From: Synechococcus sp. Nb3U1
GTDB lineage: Bacteria > Cyanobacteriota > Cyanobacteriia > Thermostichales > Thermostichaceae
Direction: 5' to 3'
DNA length: 64,000 bases
Assembly (NCBI RefSeq): GCF_021533835.1
Contig: NZ_JAKFYQ010000003.1
Location: 1 to 64,000 of the forward strand
Part shown: in pieces, positions 8,798 through 17,639 of the stretch
How the letters are laid out: each line of letters opens with the position of its first letter
Numbering within the stretch: position 1 is the first letter of the stretch
Position numbers and translations under genes: made by a program
The notes under the pieces: generated by a model
Seen by the model: the letters and a program-made list of their open reading frames with translations, nothing else
Databases searched by the model: none
What the model was told of the DNA's origin: nothing

Positions 8798-9156
8798 GGT
8801 TGTTCTACCTGCGATGCGAGGGTTGGATGGAATTAGCTAAGGAAAGGGGCTGGATTCCCTCGACCAGGGATCCGAAAGTTATGCCCAATCATGAAATTAT
8901 GTTAAGCTAGTCTAGGATAGCACGCCCTCTGCTGGTGCTGAGGATTTTTCTTGCCCGGCGCTCATGTTCTGAAATGTTGAGGCAAGTGGGAGTAGAGATG
9001 AAGCAAGTTTGGCAGCCTCTTCAGCGAATTCAGGGATCCCACTTGCCCACCATCGTACAAGCTATCAGCTCAAAGATCCGTACTGATTCGCTTCTCTTTG
9101 TGTAGTTTAGTGCTCCATGATCAGGGTTGGGAGTGGGGTTTGATCTAGGAGGAACC
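8798..9156. other. Gene-poor gap between divergent genes, with a long inverted repeat
   Basis: No convincing gene is present. It must hold the promoters for the unknown gene on the minus strand and the small gene at 9157. GGCAAGTGGG at 8981-8990 is an exact inverted repeat of CCCACTTGCC at 9038-9047, and the second arm contains one GGGATCCC. An ATG frame of 43 codons (8974-9105) overlaps the arms but lacks a ribosome site. Confidence 0.6.
8981..9047. repeat. Perfect 10-bp inverted repeat in the gap
   Basis: GGCAAGTGGG and CCCACTTGCC are exact complements separated by 47 nt. The structure could be a transcript hairpin (leader or small RNA) or simply a chance effect of a nearby GGGATCCC palindrome, which supplies the CCC of the second arm. 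Confidence 0.45.
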
Positions 9157-9324
9157 ATGACCATCCAATCGATTGTCGAGGAGATACTACAAACCCGCTG
9201 CTTTACCTCGCAACACGAAACCCTGATCCATCGTTTATTGTGTAACCGTTGTTTTGATGATAGGGATTTGCTCGCATTGGCTAACCTGACCGAAGCGATG
9301 ATTCAAGGTGCAGTGCTTCGCTAA
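9157..9324 (+). CDS. Small cyanobacterial protein, paralogue of 10818-11018
   Basis: The product is 55 aa, starts MTIQSIVEEILQTRCFT and has an excellent site AGGAGGA just upstream of the ATG at 9157. It aligns along its length with the 66-aa product at 10818-11018 on the other side of the Cry-DASH gene: both share M(T/S)I, I(V/I)xE(I/V)LQT, Txx(H/Q)E and DLxAL motifs. Small helical proteins of this kind appear, from memory, to be a conserved cyanobacterial family of unknown function. It is only 26 nt upstream of the Cry-DASH gene and could be co-transcribed with it. Confidence 0.82.
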   Translation: MTIQSIVEEILQTRCFTSQHETLIHRLLCNRCFDDRDLLALANLTEAMIQGAVLR

Positions 9325-9350
9325 GATGCAAGCCCGGCTAAGATGGCAGC

Positions 9351-10811
9351 ATGATGGCCAACTTGCTTTGGTTCCGCAGCGATTTGCGCCTGCTGGATCA
9401 CCTGCCCCTGACAAAAGCCTGTCGCCAGGGATCCCCGTTGATTCCGGTGTATTGCCTGGATCCCCGCCACTTTGCCCAAACTTCCTTCGGATTTCCCAAG
9501 ACCGGGGCTTTTCGGGGCCAGTTTTTGCTGGAGAGTTTGGCGGATCTGCGGCAGGCCCTACAAACGGAGGGATCCGATCTGGTGATCCGACGGGGCCAGC
9601 CGGAACAGGTGATCCCGGCCTTGGCCAAAAAATGGGAGGTGAGCGCGGTCTACGCTCATGAGGAAGTGGGTACAGAAGAAGAGACCGTTACCCACGCCCT
9701 GAGGCTGGCTTTGGAATCGTTGGGCGTTCCCCTCTACACTTTTTGGGGCCATACCCTCTATCACCCCCAGGATCTTCCCTTTCCCATCGCCAAAGTGCCG
9801 GAGCTGTTCACCCGCTTTCGCAAACAGGTGGAGGCCGAAAGTTCCATCCGGGATCCCTTGCCCATCCCCAACCTTCCCCCTCTGCCCCAGGGTTTGGATC
9901 CTGGCCCATTGCCGCCGCTGGCGGAGTTGGGGTTATCCTTGCCCGCTCGGGATCCCCGCGCTCGGTTGGTCTACACCGGCGGGAGTGCAGCCGCCCAAGC
10001 CCGCCTACACAGCTATTTCTGGGAACAGGATCGGCTGCGCTTCTACAAGGAGACTCGCAACGGCATGTTGGATCCCAACGATGGGTCGCGGCTTTCCGCT
10101 TGGTTGGCCCTGGGTTGTATCTCTCCGCGTACGGTGTATGCCGAGGTGAGCCGCTACGAACAAGAACGGGTGCGCAACGAGTCCACCTACTGGCTGGTGT
10201 TCGAGCTGCTGTGGCGGGATTATTTTCGCTTGATCTTGGCCAAACATGGGCGCAAGCTGTTTCGCCCTTCCGGTTTGCAAGGGATCCCGATTGCTTGGCA
10301 GCAAAATTGGCCACAGTTTCGGCAGTGGTGTCGGGGAGAAACCGGTTACCCGCTGGTGGATTCCAATATGCGGGAGCTGGCGGCGACGGGCTTTATGTCC
10401 AATCGCGGGCGGCAGAATGTGGCCAGCTTTTTAACCAAGAACCTGGGCATCGACTGGCGGATGGGGGCGGAATGGTTTGAGTCTCTGCTGATCGACTACG
10501 ACGTGGCCAGCAACTACGGCAATTGGAACTACAGCGTCGGGGTGGGCAACGATGCCCGTGGCTTCCGCTACTTCAACATTCCCAAACAATCCCGCGATTA
10601 CGACCCCAAGGGGGAGTACCTGCGCCACTGGCTGCCGGAACTGGCCGGGATCCCGGGGGATAAAATCCACGAGCCTTATCGTCTCACTGCTTCTGAGCAG
10701 AAGCAGTTTGGGGTGCACCTGGGGGGAACCTATCCGCGTCCTGTGGTGGATCTACAAAAATCCTTGCAGATCAATCAACAGATCTACGAGGCGGCCCTAG
10801 CACAGGGTTAA
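9351..10811 (+). CDS. cry: Cryptochrome DASH (photolyase family flavoprotein)
   Basis: The 486-aa product has an N-terminal photolyase alpha/beta domain (WFRSDLRLLDHLPL; DPRHFAQTSFGFPKTGAFRG) and a C-terminal FAD-binding helical domain (ELAATGFMSNRGRQNVASF; NWNYSVGVGNDARGF; FNIPKQSRDYDPKG). The FGFPKTGAFR and GVGNDARGFRYFN blocks are typical of Cry-DASH rather than class I CPD photolyase. Cry-DASH proteins bind FAD and an antenna cofactor and repair cyclobutane dimers, mainly in single-stranded DNA, and may also act in blue-light signalling. The start is ATG at 9351 or 9354. It is flanked by two paralogous small-protein genes. Confidence 0.94.
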   Translation: MMANLLWFRSDLRLLDHLPLTKACRQGSPLIPVYCLDPRHFAQTSFGFPKTGAFRGQFLLESLADLRQALQTEGSDLVIRRGQPEQVIPALAKKWEVSAVYAHEEVGTEEETVTHALRLALESLGVPLYTFWGHTLYHPQDLPFPIAKVPELFTRFRKQVEAESSIRDPLPIPNLPPLPQGLDPGPLPPLAELGLSLPARDPRARLVYTGGSAAAQARLHSYFWEQDRLRFYKETRNGMLDPNDGSRLSAWLALGCISPRTVYAEVSRYEQERVRNESTYWLVFELLWRDYFRLILAKHGRKLFRPSGLQGIPIAWQQNWPQFRQWCRGETGYPLVDSNMRELAATGFMSNRGRQNVASFLTKNLGIDWRMGAEWFESLLIDYDVASNYGNWNYSVGVGNDARGFRYFNIPKQSRDYDPKGEYLRHWLPELAGIPGDKIHEPYRLTASEQKQFGVHLGGTYPRPVVDLQKSLQINQQIYEAALAQG

Positions 10812-10817
10812 ATGCGG

Positions 10818-11018
10818 TCAGGCGGCTACATGATTTCCACAATAGTCAGATGAGGTTTGGATCTCTTTACGAACAATCGCCTCTACCAATTCGTCCAAGG
10901 CATCTAGGTCAGACAGACTGTAGGTCTGTTCCAAGAGGATTTTATTAATGGCCGACTCCTGCTGTAGAGTTAAAACTGAGGTTTGTAAAACCTCTCGGAT
11001 GATCTCGCGAATGGACAT
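10818..11018 (-). CDS. Small cyanobacterial protein, paralogue of 9157-9324
   Basis: The product is 66 aa, starting MSIREIIREVLQTSVLT, with a good GAGG site upstream of the ATG at 11018. It shares the same helical core as the 55-aa protein at 9157-9324 but has an extra C-terminal tail (QTSSDYCGNHVAA). It is convergent with the Cry-DASH gene, with only 6 nt between the two stops. The function is unknown, and no metal or nucleotide motif was seen. Confidence 0.82.
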   Translation of the reverse strand: MSIREIIREVLQTSVLTLQQESAINKILLEQTYSLSDLDALDELVEAIVRKEIQTSSDYCGNHVAA

Positions 11019-11260
11019 TTCAACCTCGCAAAGATAGAAAAAGGGTTTATCAAGGCAGTAATTCTAGAATGCTGGAAATGAGTTGTATCTGCCATCGGAA
11101 GATCACGTATTTTTAATCAGAACCTCATCGGGAGGATCGGTTTTCTCTCAGGGGAAATGCCCATAGTAGTCTCACGGAGCTTTGAATGCTGCTCTGGGTA
11201 GGACTATGGTTTTTTGCAGAAGGAGATAGTCTTATAGGTCTTACAGTCTGACTTACAATC

Positions 11261-12280
11261 TTAATTAAGCGCCGGTCGGTCAGCAGTAAAAGCTGTGCGA
11301 ATGATTCGTTCCCCAGGATAGCGATCTACCGCCGAAAGGCCGAGATCCCGAACCACAAATGAGCGTTGGATCCAGCGGTCGAAACCGTCGTAGCGGGGGG
11401 TAAAGGCGGTACGTCCATGGACAGTGCGGCGGTTGTCGATGCAGAGTAGATCGCCCGTTTCTAATTTGAGGCCTCGGTAGACAGAGTTGATCGCTCCCTT
11501 CAGGGCTTCTAGGGCCATACCGGCTTCGGGGGTCAGCCCCACCATCAAGTCTTCGTCGTAGTTCAAGAAGGGATCCTCGCGGCGGCCATACAACACGGGC
11601 AAAATTGGGCCATTGGTCAAGGTTTGCAGGTTGCCGAAGGAATAGTCGATGCCGGTGCGGTAGAGGGGTTCAAACAGCAACTCCCGCTCCCGCTCGCTCA
11701 AGAGGGGTAGGGCATGGCTGACGCTGGCGTAGGTGGTTTCTGCCACACGGTCATGGTCGGGGCGTAGACAAAACAACAGCAGAAATTCCGGCGGGTAGGG
11801 GTGAAAAACCGTCTCACGGTGGAATTGGAGCCGGGTGCGGGATCCCTCTGAAGATTGCACCTCTTCACTACCCGGTGTGGGCACTAAGTTTTGGAACAAA
11901 TCGCCGTTTTTCTCTTGAATGTAGGAAACCAAGTGGCCCAGGCGGCTGCCGATCATGGCCAAACAGCGTTCGCTGACAAAGGTGGTTTTCTCCTCTGAAC
12001 GCTGGGCTAGAGCCGGAGTATGAGTGTGGTAGAGCCCCGGATCCACAGGCAACCCCCGCAACAACAGGATCCCTTCCGGGTTGGAATACACCTGAAACTC
12101 CAGCAAAGCTCGCCGCAGATAGCGGGGCAACTCATCCGCCCGCATTTCACAATCGAGCAAGAATTCTTCCGTTTCCCGATAGGGATGCGGCCCTGGCAAC
12201 AAAAACAAATTCACGGTCGTTTCATCGAAGATCCGACAATCGATGAGCGGGTATCCTTCTCCGAGCTGTAGAGTTCGCAT
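11261..12280 (-). CDS. Fe(II)/2-oxoglutarate oxygenase, clavaminate synthase/arginine-hydroxylase type
   Basis: Family members hydroxylate or desaturate a free or carrier-bound amino acid while oxidising 2-oxoglutarate to succinate. The 339-aa product has the iron triad His154-x-Glu156 (QFHRETVFHPYPPE) and His288 (TVHGRTAFTPRYDGFDRW), with Arg302 and Arg306 in the distal 2-oxoglutarate-binding region. The HxE (not HxD) triad and the VHGR...PRYDG...RW block match clavaminate synthase, VioC and AsnO-like enzymes, whose substrates are Arg or Asn or their derivatives. The start at 12280 has GAGGGA upstream. No peptide synthetase gene is near, so a free amino acid substrate is possible. The alternative gamma-butyrobetaine/TauD assignment is less likely. 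Confidence 0.8.
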   Translation of the reverse strand: MRTLQLGEGYPLIDCRIFDETTVNLFLLPGPHPYRETEEFLLDCEMRADELPRYLRRALLEFQVYSNPEGILLLRGLPVDPGLYHTHTPALAQRSEEKTTFVSERCLAMIGSRLGHLVSYIQEKNGDLFQNLVPTPGSEEVQSSEGSRTRLQFHRETVFHPYPPEFLLLFCLRPDHDRVAETTYASVSHALPLLSERERELLFEPLYRTGIDYSFGNLQTLTNGPILPVLYGRREDPFLNYDEDLMVGLTPEAGMALEALKGAINSVYRGLKLETGDLLCIDNRRTVHGRTAFTPRYDGFDRWIQRSFVVRDLGLSAVDRYPGERIIRTAFTADRPALN

Positions 12281-12389
12281 GACAATCCCTCACCACCCAC
12301 TGCTCTAGTCATAGCAGTTGTGGCGAAATTTTGGCGGTGATCTAAGTACCCAAAAAATTGGGAAATGATCTTGGATCCAGGCTCAGGAT

Positions 12390-13055
12390 TCACCGGGTCA
12401 GATCCAGAATCCAGGCAAAGTAAAAGCGGCTACGAATGGTTTGTCGTTGCCGAACCTTCCAGCCCAATTCGGTTAATTTGCTCACCAAAATGGCTTCTCG
12501 GTGTTGGTAGGCACGGGTGGCTTTGCTGGGGCCAGGAAAAAATTCCCCCACTTTTTTGAGCAGGGTGAGGAGAGGGGTTTTGGGGGCAAAACTGAAGATC
12601 AGGCGAGACTGGGCCAGGCGGGTCAGATGTTCCACCATGCGCAGGGCATCGGCTTCTGGGTAGTGGATCATCACATCCAGGCAAATCACCACGTCGTAGG
12701 ATCCCGTCAGGTCTTCCAAATCGGAGACGCAAAATTGCGGGTTTTCCGTGGATCCCAACTCGATTTTTTGGCGGCGGCGCGCTTCGTGCACCATTTGTTC
12801 GGAAATGTCGCTGGCGAAGACCTTGGCCCCCTTGGCGGCCAACGGCAAACTGAGGCTGCCAACCCCACACCCAGCATCACAAATACGCAAACCCGAGGGA
12901 TCCCCCAACCACTCCAACACCGTGGCCACAGTACGGGCATGGCCGGAGCGAATATCTTTTTGGACAAAATTGACCTCCCCTTCGCCATAGATGCGCCGCC
13001 AACGGTCGAAACCAATGGAGTTGAAATAGTCGCGGACGATGCTTTTCTCTTGCAT
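12390..13055 (-). CDS. chlM: Magnesium-protoporphyrin IX O-methyltransferase (ChlM)
   Basis: ChlM transfers a methyl group from SAM to the C13 propionate of Mg-protoporphyrin IX in chlorophyll synthesis, acting at the membrane surface. The 221-aa product has the family N-terminus (YFNSIGFDRWRRIYGEGEVNFVQKDI, seen in parts), a class I SAM-binding motif (ICDAGCGVGSLSLPLA) and the motif VICLDVMIHYP. The ATG at 13055 is the first in frame with no clear Shine-Dalgarno. The oxygenase gene follows on the same strand after about 110 nt. Length and motifs are normal for cyanobacterial ChlM. Confidence 0.95.
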   Translation of the reverse strand: MQEKSIVRDYFNSIGFDRWRRIYGEGEVNFVQKDIRSGHARTVATVLEWLGDPSGLRICDAGCGVGSLSLPLAAKGAKVFASDISEQMVHEARRRQKIELGSTENPQFCVSDLEDLTGSYDVVICLDVMIHYPEADALRMVEHLTRLAQSRLIFSFAPKTPLLTLLKKVGEFFPGPSKATRAYQHREAILVSKLTELGWKVRQRQTIRSRFYFAWILDLTR

Positions 13056-13224
13056 AGAACTGTCAGGTGTGCTGTGGGGATCCGATCAGGGAAAGGGCGC
13101 GTCAGGGGCGGATGTCTCTTCGCTAATGCGAACCGTATTCTACCCTGGAACCCCCACAACCATCCGAAGCATTAGCCCTAGGATTGTATTAGAATTAACC
13201 CGCCTATGTTCGGATGTTGCCCTT

Positions 13225-13713
13225 ATGACCGAAGCTGAGATCGCAGCGGTGTTGCAGTCCCGGTTGGCTGCCCCCGTCAAGATTGCCATTAAACGTCGCC
13301 AGGGGCACTTACATGTTTTGCTCAATCGGCCCTCCCAAGCTCGGCTGGATTACCCTCACCTTACCGATCAGGTGCAGGCGGAACTGAAGGCGTTGGCCCT
13401 ATCCGGCTTAGAGCAGGTGACGGTCTATGGACGCGAGTCGGGCCATACCGAATACGAGTGGGAACAGACGGGATCCCTGCTCAATCCCACCTTGGCGATG
13501 GCAGACACCACAGTTTCTCTGGCGGAGAAAAGCGATCTGCTCTTAGAGGATCTGACTATTGTCGCGCCCGACCCGGTTAATCTGCGACGCAATCCTAGGC
13601 CAGAACCGGTGGATCGAACCGAGACTGGATCCCGTTTTTCGTTGGTTTGGTTGGGAGGAGCGTTACTGGCAGCAGGAATTGGGTTAGCTTTTTTGATTCT
13701 GGCTTTCCTGTAG
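13225..13713 (+). CDS. C-terminally anchored membrane protein of unknown function
   Basis: The product is 162 aa from the ATG at 13225. It has a soluble N-terminal alpha/beta-like domain (about 1-75) and a polar linker with an RRNPRPEP stretch, then one C-terminal transmembrane helix ending the protein (LVWLGGALLAAGIGLAFLILAFL, seen in parts). No enzyme motif is seen. A longer frame from 13039 would overlap chlM and is unlikely. Its last 30 nt overlap the 3' end of ddl on the opposite strand. A tail-anchored topology is inferred from the C-terminal helix; the function is unknown. Confidence 0.72.
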   Translation: MTEAEIAAVLQSRLAAPVKIAIKRRQGHLHVLLNRPSQARLDYPHLTDQVQAELKALALSGLEQVTVYGRESGHTEYEWEQTGSLLNPTLAMADTTVSLAEKSDLLLEDLTIVAPDPVNLRRNPRPEPVDRTETGSRFSLVWLGGALLAAGIGLAFLILAFL

Positions 13714-14655
13714 GGTTGGGCGGTGCAGAGCCGGAGAGGTTTTTTGGAGGGCTTCTCGCAACATCCGCTCCACCAATTCTGTAAACGTCCAACCCAGCGC
13801 TGCCGCTGCATCCGGACAAAGAGAAGTGGGGGTCATGCCGGGCAGTGTGTTCACTTCCAGCACCCAGGGGTTCTCGGCGGGATCCACCCGCAGATCCACC
13901 CGCGCTAAGCCCTCGCATCCTAGGGCCTGGTAGGCTCGCAACCCCGCCGCCTCGCAGCGGGCCAATCCCGCCGGGCTAAGGGAACAGGGGATGAGGTGCC
14001 GGGATCCGCCAGGTGCATACTTGGCTTCGTAATCGTAGAAGCTGCCCTGAGTTGGGATAATCTCAATGGCGGGGAGAACTTGCCCTGACAAAATCGAGAG
14101 GGTGATCTCTTTGCCAGGAATATAGCGTTCCAAGAGGATCCGCGACGAGACCGACCGAGCCAGTTTCAGACCCTGAGCAAAGGATCGCTCATCCTCGACG
14201 ATGCTAATACCGACAGTAGAGCCATCGTTGCTGGGCTTGATCACCAACGGGGATCCCAGCTCTGCCGCACACTCGGCCCAAGTGTGGGGGTTCTGCTCAT
14301 CCCAAGCCATCCAATCGGCAGTCGGGATCCCTGCGGTTCGAAAGATCTGCTTGGCAACCAACTTATCCATGGCTAAGGCACTGGCCAACTGCCCGGATCC
14401 CTGATAAGGCAGGCCCAGCCAATCCAACATCCCCTGAACCACCCCATCTTCGCCACCGGGGCCATGCAAGGCGATCCAAACGAAATCACAACCTGCTTCC
14501 CGTTCTTGCCAAAGGCGTAGAGGCAAATCCACATCTGGATCGATGAGCTTCACCTGATGTCCCAGATCTTCAAGGGCGCGCTTACAGGCTTTGCCAGTGA
14601 CCCAGGAAACCTGACGCTCTGCCGAGCGACCTCCTGCCAAAACGACGATACGCAT
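13684..14655 (-). CDS. ddl: D-alanine--D-alanine ligase
   Basis: Ddl joins two D-alanines with ATP for peptidoglycan precursor synthesis in the cytoplasm. The 323-aa product has the N-terminal motif LAGGRSAERQVS, the ATP-grasp region (LVIKPSNDGSTVGIS), and the C-terminal catalytic block ARVDLRVD followed by LEVNTLPGMTPTSLCP, all in order. The length is slightly shorter than the roughly 350 aa of many homologues. The start at 14655 has GGAG nearby. It lies directly downstream of ftsZ on the same strand, a common cell-wall/division neighbourhood. The 3' end overlaps the gene at 13225-13713. Confidence 0.95.
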   Translation of the reverse strand: MRIVVLAGGRSAERQVSWVTGKACKRALEDLGHQVKLIDPDVDLPLRLWQEREAGCDFVWIALHGPGGEDGVVQGMLDWLGLPYQGSGQLASALAMDKLVAKQIFRTAGIPTADWMAWDEQNPHTWAECAAELGSPLVIKPSNDGSTVGISIVEDERSFAQGLKLARSVSSRILLERYIPGKEITLSILSGQVLPAIEIIPTQGSFYDYEAKYAPGGSRHLIPCSLSPAGLARCEAAGLRAYQALGCEGLARVDLRVDPAENPWVLEVNTLPGMTPTSLCPDAAAALGWTFTELVERMLREALQKTSPALHRPTLQESQNQKS

Positions 14656-14715
14656 TGCTCCTGCTCTCCCTCACCCCACCATCAGCACAAGGATTCTGAT
14701 TTCACTGATTTCACC

Positions 14716-15993
14716 CTACAGGGTTGGACGGCGGCGACGCAAAAACTCGGGAATATCTAGGCCACTAGACGTTGGCGGTTCGGGCTCAGCCGCTTGACGT
14801 GGGGAAGGCTCAGGGCTGGGGGCGGCGGGTTTACGGGCTGTAGATTTGCTGGATACGGGCACCTTGGCTGGGGTTGCTGTGCGTTGGGATCCCCCTTCAA
14901 AGCCTGTGGCGATGACCGTAACACGCACTTCACCCTGCATACGCTCATCTTGGACGGTGCCGAAAATGATGTTGGCTTCGGGATCCACAGCTTCAGCAAT
15001 GATCTCGGCGGCGGCATGGACTTCGTGTAGAGACAGATCCAGTCCACCGGTGATGTTGAAGAGAACGCCCTTGGCCCCTTCGATAGAGGTTTCCAACAGC
15101 GGGGAAGAGACCGCCGTGACAGCAGCTTCGCGGGCGCGGGATTTACCGGATCCCATGCCAATCCCCATCAAGGCTGAGCCAGCATCGGCCATGACGCTGC
15201 GCACATCGGCAAAATCAACGTTGATCATGCCGGGGATGAGAATGATATCCGAGATGCCTTGTACTCCCTGGCGCAACACATCATCGGCAACTCGAAAAGC
15301 CTCCTGCACGGGGGTTTGCTCTGAAATCACCGAGAGCAACTTGTCGTTGGGGATCACAATCAGGGTATCGACGGCCTCCTGCAGCACTTGGATCCCTTCT
15401 TCTGCTTGGCGGGTACGGCGCTTGCCCTCAAAAGAAAACGGCCGAGTTACGACCCCCACCGTCAAGGCCCCACTTTCTTTGGCAATGTGGGCAACAATGG
15501 GCGCTCCGCCTGTGCCTGTGCCGCCTCCCATGCCCGCGGCGATAAACACCAAATCAGCTCCCTCTAGGGCAGCAGCCAATTCTTCACTAGATTCTTCCGC
15601 GGCTTTTTGCCCCACAGCCGGATTACCTCCAGCCCCCAAGCCCCGCGTTAGCTTTTGTCCAATCTGTAGCCGATTCAAGGTGGAAGACTGAATCAGCGCC
15701 TGAGAATCAGTGTTGACGCTCCAAAATTCCACACCAGTCAGATTGCCGGCTGCCATCCGACTGACCGCATTACCGCCACCGCCACCCACGCCCACAACCT
15801 TAATCTTCGCGGCATTGCTCGGCATGATCCCCTCTGGATGACCCGCCGTTTTGGTCTGTGACCCATTCTTCTCGTACTCGGCGTGAGAAGCCTCGCCCAT
15901 GTAGCGCTCACTCCAACGGGAAGGTGCTGTCTGGGTTTGATCCAACCCTTGCCCTGGATTAGGAGGATGGATATCTGACCAATTGGATGGCAT
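14716..15993 (-). CDS. ftsZ: Cell division protein FtsZ
   Basis: FtsZ is the tubulin-like GTPase that forms the division ring. From the ATG at 15993 the protein is 425 aa; an upstream TTG at 16005 is less likely. It has the GTP-binding tubulin signature GGGTGTG (about 156-162), the NTDSQAL switch and the T7 loop region ([11 protein letters not shown]). The N-terminal extension of about 60 residues before [11 protein letters not shown] is typical of cyanobacteria and plastids. The C-terminal peptide [12 protein letters not shown] binds other divisome proteins. The upstream gap of about 475 nt holds its leader and is shared with znuA. Confidence 0.97.
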   Translation of the reverse strand: MPSNWSDIHPPNPGQGLDQTQTAPSRWSERYMGEASHAEYEKNGSQTKTAGHPEGIMPSNAAKIKVVGVGGGGGNAVSRMAAGNLTGVEFWSVNTDSQALIQSSTLNRLQIGQKLTRGLGAGGNPAVGQKAAEESSEELAAALEGADLVFIAAGMGGGTGTGGAPIVAHIAKESGALTVGVVTRPFSFEGKRRTRQAEEGIQVLQEAVDTLIVIPNDKLLSVISEQTPVQEAFRVADDVLRQGVQGISDIILIPGMINVDFADVRSVMADAGSALMGIGMGSGKSRAREAAVTAVSSPLLETSIEGAKGVLFNITGGLDLSLHEVHAAAEIIAEAVDPEANIIFGTVQDERMQGEVRVTVIATGFEGGSQRTATPAKVPVSSKSTARKPAAPSPEPSPRQAAEPEPPTSSGLDIPEFLRRRRPTL

Positions 15994-16469
15994 GTCAGCT
16001 CTCAAGATAACTTAATTCCGGCAAATATCGAACATGCTAGCTGATTTAATATAGAGCAACTCTCTTCGAATGCCAACGCTGAAGATATTTGTGGATTTTC
16101 TGACTGGATTCCGGTTTCCAACTGTACTGAATCATCTGGTTCTCCGTAGCCTCAGGTTCCATGCTTTATTTGAGAAACCTGACTGGAACCAAGGCTGCTC
16201 TGAGGTTGCTCTTTCCTTCAGTTCCCATCCGTAGGGATTCGTGTTTTTCAATACTTGCACAAGCCCATTTGCTGCTGTTGAGATCTCCTCAGGCATTGCT
16301 GATCCTTACACTTGCGTGAAATTGAACCTTTGCTGCCGATCCAGAGTTGCCAGGAATACCAAACCCTGGGATCCCACCCCTTGCGACTAAAAATGATAAT
16401 GATTATCCTTGTACGGACGGTGGCCCTAGGGGCCTCATCCGTAGTCTGTAGGTATTTCTGGGATGACTT
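15994..16469. other. Divergent regulatory gap between ftsZ and znuA
   Basis: No gene is visible in about 475 nt. It must carry the ftsZ promoter and leader (minus) and the znuA promoter (plus). A Zur-like box lies at 16395-16407. One GGGATCCC copy is present near 16369. No hairpin with a U tract, tRNA or riboswitch motif was recognised. Confidence 0.6.
16395..16407. promoter_or_regulatory. Zur box upstream of znuA
   Basis: GATAATGATTATC is a perfect palindrome around a central G and matches the core of the known Zur/Fur-family operator TGATAATGATTATCA. It sits 63 nt before the znuA start, as expected for repression of a zinc uptake operon when zinc is sufficient. A Fur or Mur reading is possible, but the downstream genes favour Zur. 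Confidence 0.8.
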
Positions 16470-17537
16470 ATGAAAACTACACGCGCTGCACTCTCACAGC
16501 ACTCCCTCTGGAGCCTAAGCCTATCGCTCTTATGCTTGATTGGGCTGCCAGCCTGCCGCTTGGCGGAAACACGCGCTTCTAGTGCCCAGGGTTCTGAGTC
16601 TCCGGTGGTGGCCCAAGTTCCGGCGGGTGTGGAGGGGTCTGTTGAGCCGGAGGTGCAACTGCGGGTGCTGGCCAGTACCAGCTTTATCGCCGATATCGTC
16701 CAAAATGTGGCCGGGGATCGTCTGCAGGTGGATTCTCTAATCCCCATTGGGGTGGATCCACATGGGTTTGAACCTGCTCCCAGTGATTTGCGCCGTGTTG
16801 CGGATAGCCAGGTTTTGATCGTGAATGGGGGTGGATTTGAGGAGTTCCTGGGCAGCTTGCTGGAGAATGTCGGGGGTGAACGGCTGCTGATCGAGGCTTC
16901 GGCTGGCTTAGAAATGCGGCAGATCCCGGAATCGGAGGAAGCCTTGTTTGCACATGCACATGGGCACGGGCACAGCCATGATCATTCCCATGGGCACAGC
17001 CATGCTCACGACGGGGATCCCCACTTTTATCTGGATCCTCTGCAAGTGATCCGCTATGTGGAAAATATCCGCGCCGGTCTGACCGAAGCGGATCCCCCTG
17101 GAGCAGATGTATACGCCGAAAATGCTGCCGCTTACATTGCCCAGTTGCAGGAGCTGGATGCCTGGATCCAAGAGCAGGTTGCGCAGATCCCTGAGGCTAA
17201 TCGTTTGCTGGTGACCAACCACGATACCCTCGGCTATTTCGCCGACCGCTACGGTTTCCGGGTGATCGGGACGATCCTGCCTGGTGTAAGCACCAATGTC
17301 TCCCCTTCAGCGCAAGAACTGGCCAGTCTCATCGACACCCTTCAGGAAACCCAGGTGCCAGCGATTTTTCTGGAGACGGGCAATAACCCGCAACTGGCGG
17401 AGCAACTGGCCCAGGAGTTGAATTTGCAGGTTAAACGCCTCTACAGTCACTCCACCTCTACAGCAGATGGCCCCGCTGCCACCTATCTGGACATGATGCG
17501 CTACAACACCGAAACCATTGTCACTGCTCTGCAATGA
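16470..17537 (+). CDS. znuA: Zinc ABC transporter, substrate-binding lipoprotein (ZnuA)
   Basis: The 355-aa protein captures Zn2+ outside the membrane for uptake. A signal peptide ends in a lipobox-like LPAC (Cys29). Cluster 9 binding-protein motifs are present: ligand His98 in DPHGFEP, a His-rich metal loop at about 162-180 (HAHGHGHSHDHSHGHSHAH), and another ligand at about His185 in DPHFYLDP. The His-rich loop is typical of ZnuA and not of MntC/TroA manganese proteins. The C-terminal lobe includes VTNHDTLGYFADRYG and FLETG motifs. It is followed after 102 nt by an ABC ATPase gene, and is likely repressed by Zur through the box at 16395-16407. Confidence 0.95.
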   Translation: MKTTRAALSQHSLWSLSLSLLCLIGLPACRLAETRASSAQGSESPVVAQVPAGVEGSVEPEVQLRVLASTSFIADIVQNVAGDRLQVDSLIPIGVDPHGFEPAPSDLRRVADSQVLIVNGGGFEEFLGSLLENVGGERLLIEASAGLEMRQIPESEEALFAHAHGHGHSHDHSHGHSHAHDGDPHFYLDPLQVIRYVENIRAGLTEADPPGADVYAENAAAYIAQLQELDAWIQEQVAQIPEANRLLVTNHDTLGYFADRYGFRVIGTILPGVSTNVSPSAQELASLIDTLQETQVPAIFLETGNNPQLAEQLAQELNLQVKRLYSHSTSTADGPAATYLDMMRYNTETIVTALQ

Positions 17538-17639
17538 AGTAGAGTTCGCCTGTCAATCTGGGATCCCCTCCCAATCGCGTCAGCGGGACGGAGTCCTATC
17601 CGACCATTTGTGTGCCGTTAGCAGTGTGGATGAAAAACA

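Noticed and set aside
14846-15691. A 281-codon plus-strand open frame inside ftsZ
   Set aside because: It is antisense to ftsZ, with no family pattern or ribosome site.
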